Notes: generated by a model not told the origin, from the letters alone. DNA of 64,000 bases from Acanthaster planci (GCF_001949145.1 NW_019091360.1:1835231-1899230), one strand, 5' to 3'. Shown: positions 34,314 through 46,668, numbered from the stretch's first letter. A program made the numbers and translations.

Positions 34314-36986
34314 CGGCATTAGGGCTCCCGGCTACCATCAAGCTGAGAGGATGATTGGCTGCCGCCAGCAACGCTTGATCGCGCCATTTATGAATTCCCA
34401 TTTCTCATGTTCGCATAAACTTCAGACCTCAGCGCCCAGCATGGCGTGTTATCGTTTTAGCAAACGCCTGTGTGGACCATTATCAGAGAACAGTGAAGCA
34501 TATGCCATTACCTCTTGTAAGCGAGAGCCATAGACCTATATAAAGTCTACCCATTCTTGATCTTCCAACCATTATCGCCTGAGTTAGGGGACATCATTAG
34601 AATTAGTGTGTTGCTGTCATCAGTAGGTGTCAAGCGTGTAACAGAGGACTTTACTTTAAAAGAGGACCTTTTTTCACTGAATATTTTGTAGTGTAGTGTT
34701 TCTTGTTAGATGTGTCTGCTGAGATTTATTATTTGCACTGAATTATTCTGTTGCCTTTGGGCTGACGGACAGCCACGCCCTTTCCCGCCACGCAGTTAAA
34801 TGCAGCTGTGACGTAGAGTGCATATGCTCTGTGGGAAATACATTAACAGTAAACCACCCGCGGTTTTGTTTCTGTAATCACCGACTGTTGAATAAACGAA
34901 ATCTGAAAGTGTCGCGTCAGAAGTTTGACGGGTTAGCAAAGTCTGACCATAGTAGACTGAACCGCCCGCGCATGAGTGTAAATCGATGTTTCAGCCAGTT
35001 TATTTCGATCAACTGCAAAGGATGAGACACGCAATGAATACACACAGATAGATTCTGAATAAGTCTTTTTTAAAAAAGTCTCTGCGACTAGAGTGAGTAG
35101 AGGGCGCTTTATCTGTGAACAAAAATGACGTCATCAACAGATCATCACCGAGCCTCGACTGGTTCCCGGCCTGACTAGTGGTTGACAATCATCCACTGCC
35201 AGCACTGCGTTGTTTTTGTCGCATTCTACCGTTTGTATTGGTTTGGGGAGACATGGTAATATGTTGACAACTTTACCATTGTCACTGTCTGTTCTCCTTT
35301 TGGGGAGTTCTGTGTGGAAAACCACACTGTCGTTCGGGCGCTACAATTTCTGGAGAGATCTTTATGGTATGTGCTTCATAATATTATTACGGGCCTTGTG
35401 TTCTGTCGAAAAAGTAAGGTTTCTGCACCTTTATGAGACGCTTTGGGAATCACAGTACCCAAGTTTCTATATGCATTCCAAACAGTGAGTGAGTCGTTTT
35501 TATTTGCCAACAAAGTTGCATACCAGTTTGACTGTTAGTCAGCACCTGCCTATACGCAATCTGTGGAGAATATTTCTCCGGGGTTACATTAACCAATTAT
35601 TTAGGTCATTTTATGCCGACTTGTTTACCATGTTGTGTCGTGTTTTGATTTCCAAGCAGGCCGAGTCCTTGTAGACGAATATAGATTTTTAGAGTTTTAT
35701 TGATTTGAGATCTGTAGATTCACACCCCGTTGTTTATACTTCGAAGAAATTTGCTATTCTTCCAAACAAAACAAGATAATTAATAAAATGATTAACTTAT
35801 CTGAGAGATCAGGGATCTTGGGCAACATGTCACGGTATAGTTTTTACTATATAGTTCGAATTGGACTGCGTTTCGTTGTTTTGACATCATTAAATGCAGG
35901 AAAGCACCACTTTAACCTTCACCCCATTATCGCACAGTTCGCCAAACAAAATCGACTCAACTCCAGCAAAGACGGCAGTCTCCACCACTCGTGGCAGTGT
36001 CCTTATAAACCCCGGCCGCGGTGCAAAAACAACCCCATAGCGTACGCAGTAGCGCAGGTCTGCTGCCCGTGGGGTCGGCGCTAAGACAAATCCCCTTCTA
36101 TTTTGTCATCGCTGAAAAATCAACACGAGAGGGTAAACTTTAAGGTCACGCCGAAACGGTGCCACCGTTTCCCCCAAATCCGCAGGATCCGGCCCCCCTC
36201 GCCCTACGGTCGTTTCGCAAGCCTCTCTCGGCCGAGCGTCGACCCCGTGTGCCGCTCTACACCTATAGCTCTCCGTGCTCCCTCGATGTGCCCACGTACG
36301 CTCGGACTCGGGCGACTGCGAGTCGATCTTATTTGATAGTTATCACAGATTGTACCCGTGGGAGACGAGGCAAGACCTGGTTAAAAAAGAGAGAGAGAGA
36401 GGCAGAAAGAGAGATAAAGGAAACAAACAGGGAAGACAGAACTGGAGGGGGGAAAACGGAACCGAGAGCTAGATCAACAAAGATGGTTAGGGAACAATGG
36501 GATTTACCAGCTACAGGCCGAAGGCCGTAAGTCGCCTGTACACACACACGCAGGGGAAACGGGCGAGAGAATAAGGGGCAGGATACAAACGTCTGCAAGC
36601 AGCGGTGGAGGCTGATGTCACACTAACACCCCAGCACCCTCAGTCAGACACACACGTCTTGACAAATGCCCTGTGCCGTCAGATCGGGATGTTTATTCAA
36701 GTGGCGTAGCTGTAGTCCAAATCTGCAATAATTCGCAACAGTGTGCTTGATCCGTTCTTGTGTGTGTTCAAAGATTTCAGTACTGTAATATCTGGTTGCA
36801 TGCACTCTATATCGTGGGGTGACTTGCCAAGTCGTATTTGCAGAGGTTTTTTTTAATAAGATTTGTTTTCATCTGTTAAGTCAACAGGGAAAAAGTTAAT
36901 TTGAAACACCAAAAAAACCGAATGAAGGGACATCACTGAACACACTGGTGGTTATGCCTGACGTCGAAGCTGCAACGAAATGTTAA
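34314..36986. other. No recognisable gene; several isolated motifs
   Basis: TATATAAA at 34537-34544. A CTCF-like GAGTAGAGGGCGCT at about 35,095-35,108. A perfect CRE, TGACGTCA, at 35126-35133, with the flanking TCATCA continuing after it. 36,000-36,600 is GC-rich with a GA microsatellite near 36,390-36,412. Open frames here do not look like proteins. Confidence 0.4.
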
Positions 36987-37002
36987 CAGCGCCACCTATT
37001 GG
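36987..37002 (-). promoter_or_regulatory. CTCF-like motif
   Basis: On the minus strand the sequence reads CCAATAGGTGGCGCTG, matching the CCANNAGRKGGCGC pattern of bilaterian CTCF sites. It points toward another CTCF-like site at about 35,095 on the plus strand. Confidence 0.4.
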
Positions 37003-40000
37003 TTGTGTCTTAAAATTCGCCCTCATCGTTATCCGAGGGGTAGCATTTTGTATGATCAGTGTTGAAGATAGCGCTCAATGAATTCAAGAAAAATCCGACT
37101 AACTAGACAGCAGTTTGTTTCTAGTTATTGGTTGCGTCTTAATTGTTGAGTGGCTTTCTGCGTTACTGGCTAGCTAGCTACTGTTAGGGAGGTGCGACGT
37201 AACTACGTTGACGTGTGTATGGTTCATTTGGGTTTTTCCTGAGTTTATTGTTAAAGTTACATTGTTACTGTTTTTGAGATATTGAGGAGGACAGTCATGC
37301 TTCAACTCAGCAGTTGTAATGTCTTCAGTTGAAGGACATATTAGGGGATATTAAAGTTCTCTTTGACACGTTAATCAATCCAGTTTGTGCCGTTTGAATG
37401 ATGAATGACTCGTTGGTGAAGAGCGGCTTACATAGATGGCGCGGCAGGAGGGTTGTCGAACCGAAGGGGCCCGGCCATACAATAGGGCCGGATTGCCTGG
37501 CCGGCAAATCCGGAAGTATTGGTCGGGATTGACGTCTCGTCGTTTCCCCCGTCAAGGTGTGTCGAAGACATTATCTGTTTGCGTTACTGACGGGTGTATT
37601 CTTAATACCGTTGACGGCAGCACTTATCCCATTAGCGCCGTGCACGCATTTATTTTACTTTTAATCATGTTGCCACTCTCATCAACTCTTGTTTGTTTCT
37701 TTGATTGCTAAAGTACACTGACTTCTTAATCCTTCTGGGAAAGAAGCTTCCATTATTAAAGCGGCACTCCGGCTCAGAGTGAAAAACTGTCCTACCTCGA
37801 CTTACAAGCTACCCCCGCGCGCGCGGGCGTAATTTCTGTGATTAAAGCCCATTCGCGTGCCAATTAAATCGCGGATCTGTGTTGGACAGCATCGGACATT
37901 GGACAATTATTGGCCGTCTTTATTGGTTTGTTCGGGCCCTATGAGGCGTAGCTGTCATGAGATCCAATTAATTCCTTTTTTTTTTCAAACCAAACCCGAG
38001 GTTTTTGTTGTGGCAACAAGGAAGGCTTTCAACCATCCCCAACCTGTGTTGTCGGTTTATTAGTTGGTTTGGTGCAATTGATACGGGATAGAGCATGGAG
38101 GGGGGGTGCTACCAGCCCCGTGATATAATTACCTGTGAAATTAATGACGCTTTCGCAGCTCTGCGCGAGGCGTCTTTCAATGCGCGCAGTTCCTCGGTGT
38201 TCGGCTGGTCCTGTACGTGTCCGACATTGTCGCGCTGAGCCGGCTAGATCGAATTAACTGCAATTTATTTAATTCCATTTCAACCACAAACGGTGAGAGG
38301 TTGAATGGCTATGACACCAGCAGCGGAGGCTGTGTTGATTAAACCCACAATGCGCAGCAGATCTATTGCCAACTGCCTTGCACTGCGAGTGCCCGGGTGC
38401 TATATATCACATGAACTTTATACTCCAACGAAACCTTCAAACTTTACAGTCTGACATGAGGGGTCTTTAGCATTTTGCCACAGCCTTTGAAATTGTACCA
38501 TTAGGTTTCAAGTAACCTTACTTTCAATTATTGTGTTACTATTCAGAAAGGCATTTTGGTGCCTATTTGGTTTCAAATTAATGGAATTTTCAAGATGTAT
38601 TTGCGTTGGGAAGATGTTAATTATATTAACATAACGGCAAACCGTTATTTATAATTAATGGAATTTCTATGTTCATGAGCAAAACTGTCATGTCACCCCA
38701 TGGAAGAAACCTCATTCTTGCACTGATTTTGTGTACAAAAAACTGCTGGATTTAAAAATATGTACATTTTGCCGTCGCAAATTTCTGTTTCTTTCTTGGC
38801 AAGAAGCCGATGAGCCACGTGTCTTAGAAATGTGTCAACTTTGAACAGACGAGTATAATGTACAGTGTCTTCCCTGAATGGCATGCTTGCAAAGACGCCC
38901 TCCATTTATGGACAAGCCTTAAAAGGTCAAAACATATATTTTCAGCATAGTTAACCCCAATAGAATGTGTGCCTTAACTCCAAGCCTCGTGCAAGATCGG
39001 CCTCTGAGGTCCATGTTCGAAAGCAAAAAGACTAAAAATGGAAGAGCAAGGAATTTTTCACTTTAGAATCTGAAAACGAAAAGCCAGGAGATTCACTACA
39101 TTTTTGAAGAATGAAACCGTTTGTTTATTAGAACAAGAATGAAAGAATTGAGTAGGCCTATGCTAAGTCAACCATTCCCGAATCCAAGGTTTTTTAAAGG
39201 AATTCTTTACTTACAGTTAACAGAAAGTGCGACTCACACACTAAATTATTATTACAAGAAATGCACACTAAACTAACACCGCGCCTCGCTATAGAACAGA
39301 GGACATGAAATACCCAAACAAGGCTTCGATAAGCTAGGCGCCTTTGCCCATGTCATGCTTCTTTGAACAGAAATTCGTGAAAACAAAATGTGGGTTAGAC
39401 AATACTCGTTTCTCTTTCTTCTGAAAAAAAAAAACTGGAAAAAAAATCCGTATTTTTTGTTTTCAAAGCGAGAGTTTAAAATCAAAGTGCTAAGGGGAGA
39501 TTTTTATTTTTCGTGTAAATTAACTAAAAAAAGAACGAATGGAGCGTACACGGAGCTTCCAAACCTGGTCAAGCTTAAACGCCATTGGAGGAGTATCCAT
39601 TAATCGGATTCGCCAACGGATCATTTTCCATTTAATCTGCCTTTGCGCTCCGCGGAGACGTTGTATTAGCAATGTTGCAGTCGTTTTTACAGGTCGAACG
39701 GAACACCGTGAAAATCCGAAAATTAGATACAAGGTTCCCTTATTCATGATATGAAATGCTTGTAATTCATTTTGGTAAATCATTGAACAAGCGTGGCTGG
39801 AGAGTGCAGGCTGTAGTTTTTAACTCATGGAGATGTTTTAACGCGCCTTGCACTTCAACTTGTATAGCACCTGTAAAAACAATCTTGTCTTTTATGTCTT
39901 TTTTAAAATTCATTTTGCCACTCTGAAGTTTTTTGTGCCTGTATTCATGCTAATGAGATTTGCATATTCATGGTGTGATGCCGTGTCTCAGGATTACTGC

Positions 40001-40727
40001 TGTTCAGTGCCAAAAATTGGCCAGAATGTCGTGTATTTTTACATGTTTCCATTGGTGATTCGCTGTTACAGTACATGCTGGTGAGCAGTTCTCGCACAAT
40101 TTTCAATGAGCAGCTTTTAAGTTACAATGTGAACAGAGAACCCCCGCTGTGAAGCTTGCCCTCCTGAAACGACGTCACATCAAGAGAGTCCCCATTTGCC
40201 AAGAAAGCCCCCCCCCGGCAAAACCAGAATGTTTAAAATGTGCAGGTTTCACTCTAAACCCAAAAGGTCGTCGTGTCGTTTTCATACATTGTAAGTCGCA
40301 TTAAAGATGTCAAAATAATATGGGCTCATGTGAAAGTCATCTCGTGAAATCTTTAAACGAGCGGGAAACATGCAGCATGCGCGTTGTATAATACATTGTG
40401 ACAACAGCGAGTTGTTCAGTGCAGACGGTGCGCGCTGTGTCTTCCCGTTTTCATCAGACAGGAAATCTAGCACTTTGATGGCCTTTCGCCTCCCAATGAA
40501 CTTTATGCATGAGAATGACTAATTTTGGATCGTATTCTCCGAGTCCATTTCATTATCTGAAAACTCTGAAATTGGAAGGAGTCTAATTATATTGCTGTGA
40601 TCGCGGGGATAGCCTCGCTTTGAAAAATTTGGACAATAAAGTGATCCGGCTTTTTTATTCATGATTTGGAACCAACACACTGATGGTAATCTATAATCCG
40701 CATCATTACTGTTCCCAAATACATTAG
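37003..40727. other. No gene; candidate regulatory block 37,400-38,400 and POU cluster
   Basis: 37,400-38,400 is GC-richer, non-repetitive and dense in homeodomain- and Sox-like words (CAATTAAAT, GACAATTATTGG, CCAATTAATT). A small palindrome ATAACGGCAAACCGTTAT lies at 38631-38648. At 39943-39973 ATTCATGCTAATGAG and ATTTGCATATTCAT place two octamer-like sites side by side. No coding sequence recognised. Confidence 0.35.
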
Positions 40728-40844
40728 GTTTTTGGAAATTTTTTCAGGGATTGCCCCACTTTGGATTCAAGATGGATGACTCATTTTGCAAGTCATCCAT
40801 CTTGAATCGAAAGCGAGGCAGTGCTTGAGAAAATGTGAAAAGGC
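40728..40844. ncRNA. Long hairpin with perfect 18-bp apical stem; possible miRNA precursor or inverted duplication
   Basis: GATTCAAGATGGATGACT (40764-40781) and its exact reverse complement (40791-40808) enclose the 9-base loop CATTTTGCA. Below this the two arms keep pairing with scattered mismatches for roughly 35 more bases per side, for example TTGCCCCACTTT against AAAGCGAGGCA. The result is a stem of about 50 bp. Size and small loop are compatible with a microRNA precursor, but perfect upper pairing also fits a recent inverted duplication. Expression is unknown and either strand could be transcribed. Confidence 0.35.
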
Positions 40845-43100
40845 TACCGTAATTCTTTATATTGAGTCCGCACGTTGTGTATAGCACGGTATAGGTTAGC
40901 AACCCTAAAATCCCGGCGTTGCATATGTCTGAACCTGCCCTGCTCCAGTTCGGGGCAGCCGAACTGCAAAGCACCGAGGAAAACCCGGGGCGAAGAAACG
41001 GGCGTTGGTCGGGGCTCTACGAACGAGGGGAAGCACCGGCGTGACTTGCCGTCCCCTCATCCAACCCCCCGATCGCTAATCCAAAATTATTGCTACTGTC
41101 TGTGGATCTGCAGAGTCAGGGCCTCGAGTCGTAATTTGCTGGGAGTTAATTTATCGTGGGGATTGAAAAAGCTGGTTGCCTCTAATGAAAAATAGCGAGC
41201 TCAAGGCCTGATTTGTGATCATCGGCAACCTGGGAATAGGAGATGTTTTCATTTTTTGAGGCAAAGTGAAGAGAGCATGATGAGATTTTTACCTGTTGGA
41301 CTTATCATATCTTTATTTGAAATTAACCCAAATTCAATTTACATAATATTTATCTGCAGCTAAGAGACAGTGGACTTGGCCCAAGTTTTAACAGTGAATT
41401 AATTTTGTTGCCCTCCGTCGCGTCTTGCACACTCGATTCCCTCCCATAGCGTTGTCATGCAGGCGCCGAGCATGCTGAATTAACAGGCGCTAAAACTTCC
41501 ACAAAACAGCCTCCACGGTTGGACCACAAGACCAAGCCAATGATCCCTTTTGGCTCTGTAATATCTGTGCGATTTTTAATTTAAGAGCGCGCGCCTTGTG
41601 TTGTTGCTCACACGCATATTTTAGCGGTTGGCTTTTTCGCTGGTCTTTTTTTCGGGGGGGGGGCAGATTTTGACTGTAACTTGCCCATGGCCACACAGAG
41701 GTTTTGATTATTTTTCAAAACGCTGATTTACAGGGATTAGTCATAGTAATAACATTGCACGCGGCCGGGCTGCCGGCGAAGCAAGAAATAACATACGATC
41801 GATCATTCATGTCGTTTAGTTGGACTCGGCCAGCAAACGGCGTTAAAAGGCCCATTAATGCGAACATGACTCATAAATAATTCATGAGCGTCGCGGGTGA
41901 ACGACCGCGAGACCCCTACGGCCTTGCTCTTGGGAAGAAATTCAGACGGCTTGGGACAGAACTTTGCATAACTTCCCCTTGACTTGTCAGCGCAATCTGT
42001 TAGTCAGAAAGAATTGGTATTGTAACAAAAATGAAAACTTAAAAAAAAAGATTCCAAAAGAGAGAGAAATAGAAAGCTTTTACACTGCGTGTTGAAAGTG
42101 TGTCTAAAGAGACATCATCGTTCAGTTCTGTAAACACGGATTTCTGTTTTCTTCAAACAAGTTTGGAAGCCATTTTAGTTGGCAGTTGAATTCTCTGTAC
42201 ATTTTTAGATTGCTTTAACGAAAACGCGACTGGTTCGAAAGCGAAGTTGAAGCTGAAAAGTTCTCAGAAATTAAGATTCGCGCCGACGTGCGATCTGAGT
42301 AAAAGAAATAAATGTTTCCACTTTTAGAAGATGAAGTTATTTGGCACGCACCGATGTACACTTTTTACTGAATTTGTCCTGGAAAAACACACCCAGCTCG
42401 TGGCTGATTGCCAGTGCAACAGCTGCCATCTTGTTTTTTTTTTTTTTTTTTGGCTTTTTGCCTTCCCTCACTTCATATTACCCGCCAAAAGCTAAGGGGG
42501 TTAAAAGGATGTCGTATGCTCATCTATATGTAAATCGATTTCCCATCTAACCCCTTGTAGCTAGTGTAGAAATTCTCCTTGTTTGTCGAAGACGTTGATT
42601 TTTTTTTGTATTGTGTTGAATATTGGCGCTGTCGCCGCGTTGGGCACGGATGACAGATTTCTCCCGAGGTGGAGAAAATTTAGTTCAGCAGAAAGGGGAG
42701 TCCTCGTATAGTAAATGGTCCAGGACAAGTCTGCAGGACTCACCCGTGGCAATTTATTTATTTATTTCTTCTTCTTTTTTTCCCTGCAACAAATTGTCTT
42801 CCGAGGACCAAGACAGCCACCCTTTGCTGAGACCTGACGGAGACCCCCCTTTATTTCTGAGTATCCTCTGGTGATGCCACCGGAAGGGTTGTAAACCTCG
42901 CCTCCTGTGAAAGAGAATAATTGTAATTTGTAGAGACGGGAGTGCTAATTTGGGTGGGAGCGGGATAAACCAGGAGAGAACGACAGAAGGGTTATTTGGA
43001 GGGGAAAACACCATGTGCTGAAAATGGAAGGAATTATATCTGTCCATGCGCTGCGTAAAGGACCGCGCACGAGACAAAAAGATCTTAAGACAACGTGCAA
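40845..43100. other. No recognisable gene; GC-rich blocks near 40.9-41.2 and 41.75-41.95 kb
   Basis: The block 41,750-41,950 mixes CpG-rich segments with ATTAATG and CATAAATAATTCATGAG (Hox/Cdx-like words), typical in style of developmental enhancers. A T-run of about 22 lies near 42,427-42,450 and an ATTT run near 42,752. No protein-like frame is supported. Confidence 0.35.
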
Positions 43101-43106
43101 AGAATG

Positions 43107-43780
43107 ACGTGACATATCACGTGAGAAAATTACCGAGTTTGTAGGGATTTTTTTATAAGGAGTTGGGAGGGCTTTTTCTCAGTACTTTCGCTTCTGCAAA
43201 GCCTCATTTCAGCATTCGGAGAAGGACAAGTTTCGATGGGAGACGTAGAGATGCTGGTGGCAACAGACAGATTGGCCCTTTTTCGCAGTACTGCGCGTGC
43301 GCAGAGAAATGCGCACATAGGCAGACCAACGCGCGCATGCTCAGAACCGATAAAAAAGGACCGGCCTGCTTGCCACCACCAAGCGTCTTAAAGTCTCTCA
43401 GTCATATTTGAAAGTTTTTCACAGAGTCGGATTTTTTTCTGGCATAAGCGTAGGTTTGTTCCTCGGATGGCTTTTGGAGTTCATAACCAACAGTGTGCCA
43501 TTTCGATATTTCAGAAATGCATAACCAATAGGGAGCGCGGCCGAGGCCAGTTGGGGAACAGCAGCACGCGCGCGCCAGTTCTGCCCTATCAGTGCGTTTA
43601 TATGTCTGTGGTGTGGCCCTACCTTGACTCGCACGCGTACTTTGTTGTCAAATGACCTTGCCTTTAACCTCGACTCCAGGGGCTGCGTACGCTTTCCTTC
43701 ATATCACGCAAGGCATGTTGGGAACCGACATGGCGAGGCAAGATCCTAGCCATGGGAACGAGGTTGTCTTGCCTTGTTGG
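43107..43780. promoter_or_regulatory. Candidate housekeeping-type promoter cluster
   Basis: Within 700 bases lie four promoter-type motifs. An inverted repeat ACGTGACATATCACGT contains TCACGTGA (43117-43124). A perfect NRF1-type TGCGCGTGCGCA (43292-43303) is followed by a second GCGCGCATGC (43331-43340). A CCAAT box is at 43525-43529. The minus strand has TTCCCAACATGCCTTGCG (about 43,723-43,706), very close to the ZNF143/SBS motif. An ATG in good context (GACATGG, 43730) opens only a 20-codon frame. This combination is typical of transcription start regions in animals. Direction is not determined. Confidence 0.4.
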
Positions 43781-45288
43781 AAATACCGGACCGTGCATAT
43801 TAGTTGATTATTTTTAAGTGGATTTTTTTAGGGGGGGTTAATGCTACATCGTCACACCTAATTCTTGCCCAATTAAAATTGCTCAAGAAATTTGGTCAAA
43901 GAAGCCGAAACGATTCAAAGTGGACCTGCATTATCTTAGAAAAGATGATTAATTAAAATGCTGCTGGTCATGAGATGGCTTCCCTGTAGATAATTTCCGT
44001 TGTTATCACCCAGACAATTTCGAACAAAATACATTTATTTGGCAATGAAGATGACCACTTCTGACCTTTTGACCTTCCGATCAATGCCGGCAACTAAATC
44101 TAATTGTGAACTCGCTGAAACACTCTGGACTTCGGTATTCCTTCACACAGTGTGGAATGCTTGAAAGTGTGATCATTTCTTCCATGATCCGCCAAAACTC
44201 AGCCGTCGAAGGCATCTGCCCGAAGGTAGTCTGTTACTCAAGCTATCCAGCAACGGTAACAAACAAACTCAAGCCCCCATTGTAATAATTACATCATTTG
44301 AACCGTATCGTGCAAATTCTGCGGCCGATATCCTGGCTCAATAATTGATAAAAGTACCTGGCGAATCTGCTGTGCAGCACCTTAGAAATCAGCGAGTTCT
44401 CATATGCCGGGCTTGGAGCCCGGTCGATGCTCCTCCGCACAGCAGACAGAATTATACCCGCCGGGAGAGCCCATCCATAACCATCATCCCGGGGCGAAGG
44501 ATTGTCTAGGATTAGTGCGGTACAAAACTTCTAATACGCTGTCCCGCACTCCGTCAGCTCCACACTCTCACACTGCCTCCCACGTACACACGGAAACTCC
44601 AAGACAGAAACAGGGGGGCTAGGACACCGAGTGCGGGGGAGGGGGCAATTGGAAGAGAAAAGGCAACCAGCCTCAAGGCCGTGATCAGGGAGACCCGTGT
44701 GACTGTGCGCGTTTCCGAGTCCGCCAAAAAAGGCGGGAGCCTCAGCGCGGTTTTGCGTTTCCAACCCCGCGATTCCTGTCGAAGGATGCACCGTGATGAG
44801 GAAGGCTCCCTGGCCCCTGAGGGTATCGGCCGGCTCCACGATCAGCAACAGCAGCAGCTAAAGGAACAGCTCACATCCATTGTCACTCACGTTGAAAAAT
44901 AAAGACAGCCAATCTAGACTTCTCGTTTTGGGAATCGTGAATCTGGCAAAGCTGTAATTCAATACGATCTCGAAGCCAACGTTTGTACTGCAAATCCCTT
45001 CCTAACTTGCTTAAACAGAACGAAATTGATCACACTTGAAGTTGACGTAACCATGGCAATAAATATATTACACAAAACAGTGACCCCGTACAAAAAGTTT
45101 TCATTGTCATCTTGCAGTCATAATCTCTAACAAGGGATTGTATACAGTGTCCTGTGGAGTGTTTGGTATTGTGTAATTTGAATAAGTACATGCCATCGAG
45201 AAAGTAAAGACTCACCTGACGAATTCCTGAAATTTGCTATGTGAGTTTAACTGAGATGCTGATTGGGTATTGGTTCTTTGCTTTATAG
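43781..45288. other. No recognisable gene; GC-rich block 44,380-44,890
   Basis: The block 44,380-44,890 has overlapping open frames on both strands. The last plus-strand one carries a short CAG/CAA run (44,843-44,858) coding for a Q-run and ends with an AATAAA at 44899. No domain is visible. An RFX X-box-like GTAACCATGGCAAT is at 45047-45060. Confidence 0.35.
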
Positions 45289-45693
45289 TTGAATGGTTTT
45301 GATAGTGCAGTTTGTGTGTGTGTGTATGAGGGCGTGTCTCATAACAAAAGGTTGTTGAAGTTCTTGCACAGCCATCTTGCGTTTGTTCCTTTCTTTGGGT
45401 TGTCATGCCTTGCTTTTACGTTACAGAGTGCAATTCCCTTCCTTATAAATTCAACAACCCCTATACCCCGTTCCGTATCTGCGATCGCTGCCAAGCTTCA
45501 TGCAGTGCTCTGGTCAGTGCGTGAATTTCCCTCTCCGGTGTTTGCTGTTAGAAGCGACAACTTTTCTGTCAAGCGCCATTTTGAAAGTTGGCCCGTGCGG
45601 TCGATGTCGGTTTTTCGCATGTTCACGTTACTAGCAAAAGCGTGTTACAGTGATATCAAAGAACTTATACAGGCTGAGACAGGACTGCCCTGA
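45289..45693 (+). CDS. Unassigned 134-codon open frame
   Basis: Open from a TTG at 45289 to a TGA at 45691-45693. The last 70 residues are well mixed and charged (for example IKELIQAETGLP at the end), but the first part has a C/V run from a GT microsatellite. There is no ATG with good context and no family match. It could be chance, or a terminal exon if an acceptor lies inside. An antisense CAAAATGGCGCTTGACAG near 45,585-45,568 is a YY1-like motif overlapping an ATG. Confidence 0.12.
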   Translation: MNGFDSAVCVCVYEGVSHNKRLLKFLHSHLAFVPFFGLSCLAFTLQSAIPFLINSTTPIPRSVSAIAAKLHAVLWSVREFPSPVFAVRSDNFSVKRHFESWPVRSMSVFRMFTLLAKACYSDIKELIQAETGLP

Positions 45694-45759
45694 ACCCCGA
45701 ATCCACAGGTTCTAAGTAAACTGCGTGATGATCTCGTTTGATGTTTGTTTGTTTGGTGG

Positions 45760-46110
45760 GGTGTTTGATTGTTCGTTTGTTTTTATTTGACAGTACTCAT
45801 ACAGATTACAAATGATCATGCACAAACAACTGAATTAACTCAAACAAAATAAAAGAATCCATCCTTGAAATAAAATAAAAGAACGACGTATAAATCCAGG
45901 GCACTGTCGAGGATAGCACAAAAAGCTAGAAACAGCTTATTTCCATTGCGGTCGTCTGCAAGAAGTTAAAAAAAAAAGCAGATATGACATATAAATAAGT
46001 AAACAAAAAAGAATTTTTAAAAAAACAGCTCTTCAGAACAATGTATATCAAAACTAAAATTATTTTGAATTAAAAATGGGTATAGCCCCCTTAGGTTATA
46101 CCCATAGATT
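45760..46110 (-). mobile_element. LINE-like 3' end, minus strand
   Basis: Read on the minus strand the segment carries the style of a CR1/L2-type 3' untranslated end: GCAATGGAAATAAGC, TTTTTGTGCTATCC, CGACAGTGCCC, and finally GAGTACTGTCAAATAAAAAC followed by an ACAAAC-rich tail at 45,760-45,780. No reverse transcriptase frame remains, so it is heavily 5'-truncated. A 12-bp hairpin with outer arms ATGGGTATA/TATACCCAT sits at 46076-46105 near its inner end. The assignment is by resemblance only. Confidence 0.45.
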
Positions 46111-46439
46111 TCATCGTGGGGAACATGTCTCCACCATTCAGAAGTTTGTTTCATTCACATGAGTTGTCTGAACATTTTAACGCTGTAATTAAGTGAGCGC
46201 GTAAACCTCCTTGATGGTGTTTGCGTCTTCAGAGAAAAAGAATCACCAAAGTGTTTCGACGGCTGGACCTAAAAACAACACTTCACTAATAAATGCGCAT
46301 GCGCGGGGGGGGGTAAAGTACGCACACGGAGGGTCTCCAAGTCCACGTTATCTCAGAAACTCCTTACCATTGCCAGCCATTGCAATGCCAGCTCTTTTAA
46401 CATAAAGCAAGATTTTTTTCCTTTGATTTGTTTTGTTTG

Positions 46440-46668
46440 TTTGTTTTTTGGGTGGGGCGGTGCACTAGTTTGTTAATGTACAGCTTAAGGTATCACATTT
46501 TATACCATTTCTATTAAGACAAGTATATATTTGTGAGCGTTCTTTATATAATTAGTCGCTTGTAATTTACTTGTTGTTAATCTACTTTTGGTGCTTTTAA
46601 CGAGTTGTCCAAATATAACGTCATTGCCCTTTTAAGGATGTTTATAGTATTTTGAATTGAATTGAAGA
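46440..46668 (+). mobile_element. LINE-like 3' end, plus strand
   Basis: AT-rich sequence ends in CCTTTTAAGGATGTTTATAG and TATTTTGAATTGAATTGAA. A TTGAATTG microsatellite tail of this type is common on L2-like non-LTR retrotransposons of aquatic animals. No coding part remains. It is oriented away from the minus-strand tail at 45.8 kb, so the two truncated bodies face each other. Confidence 0.4.

Noticed and set aside
44404-44622. Frame beginning MPGLEPGRCSSAQQ
   Set aside because: It resembles a phrase often seen in spurious database proteins, has no domain and overlaps other frames.
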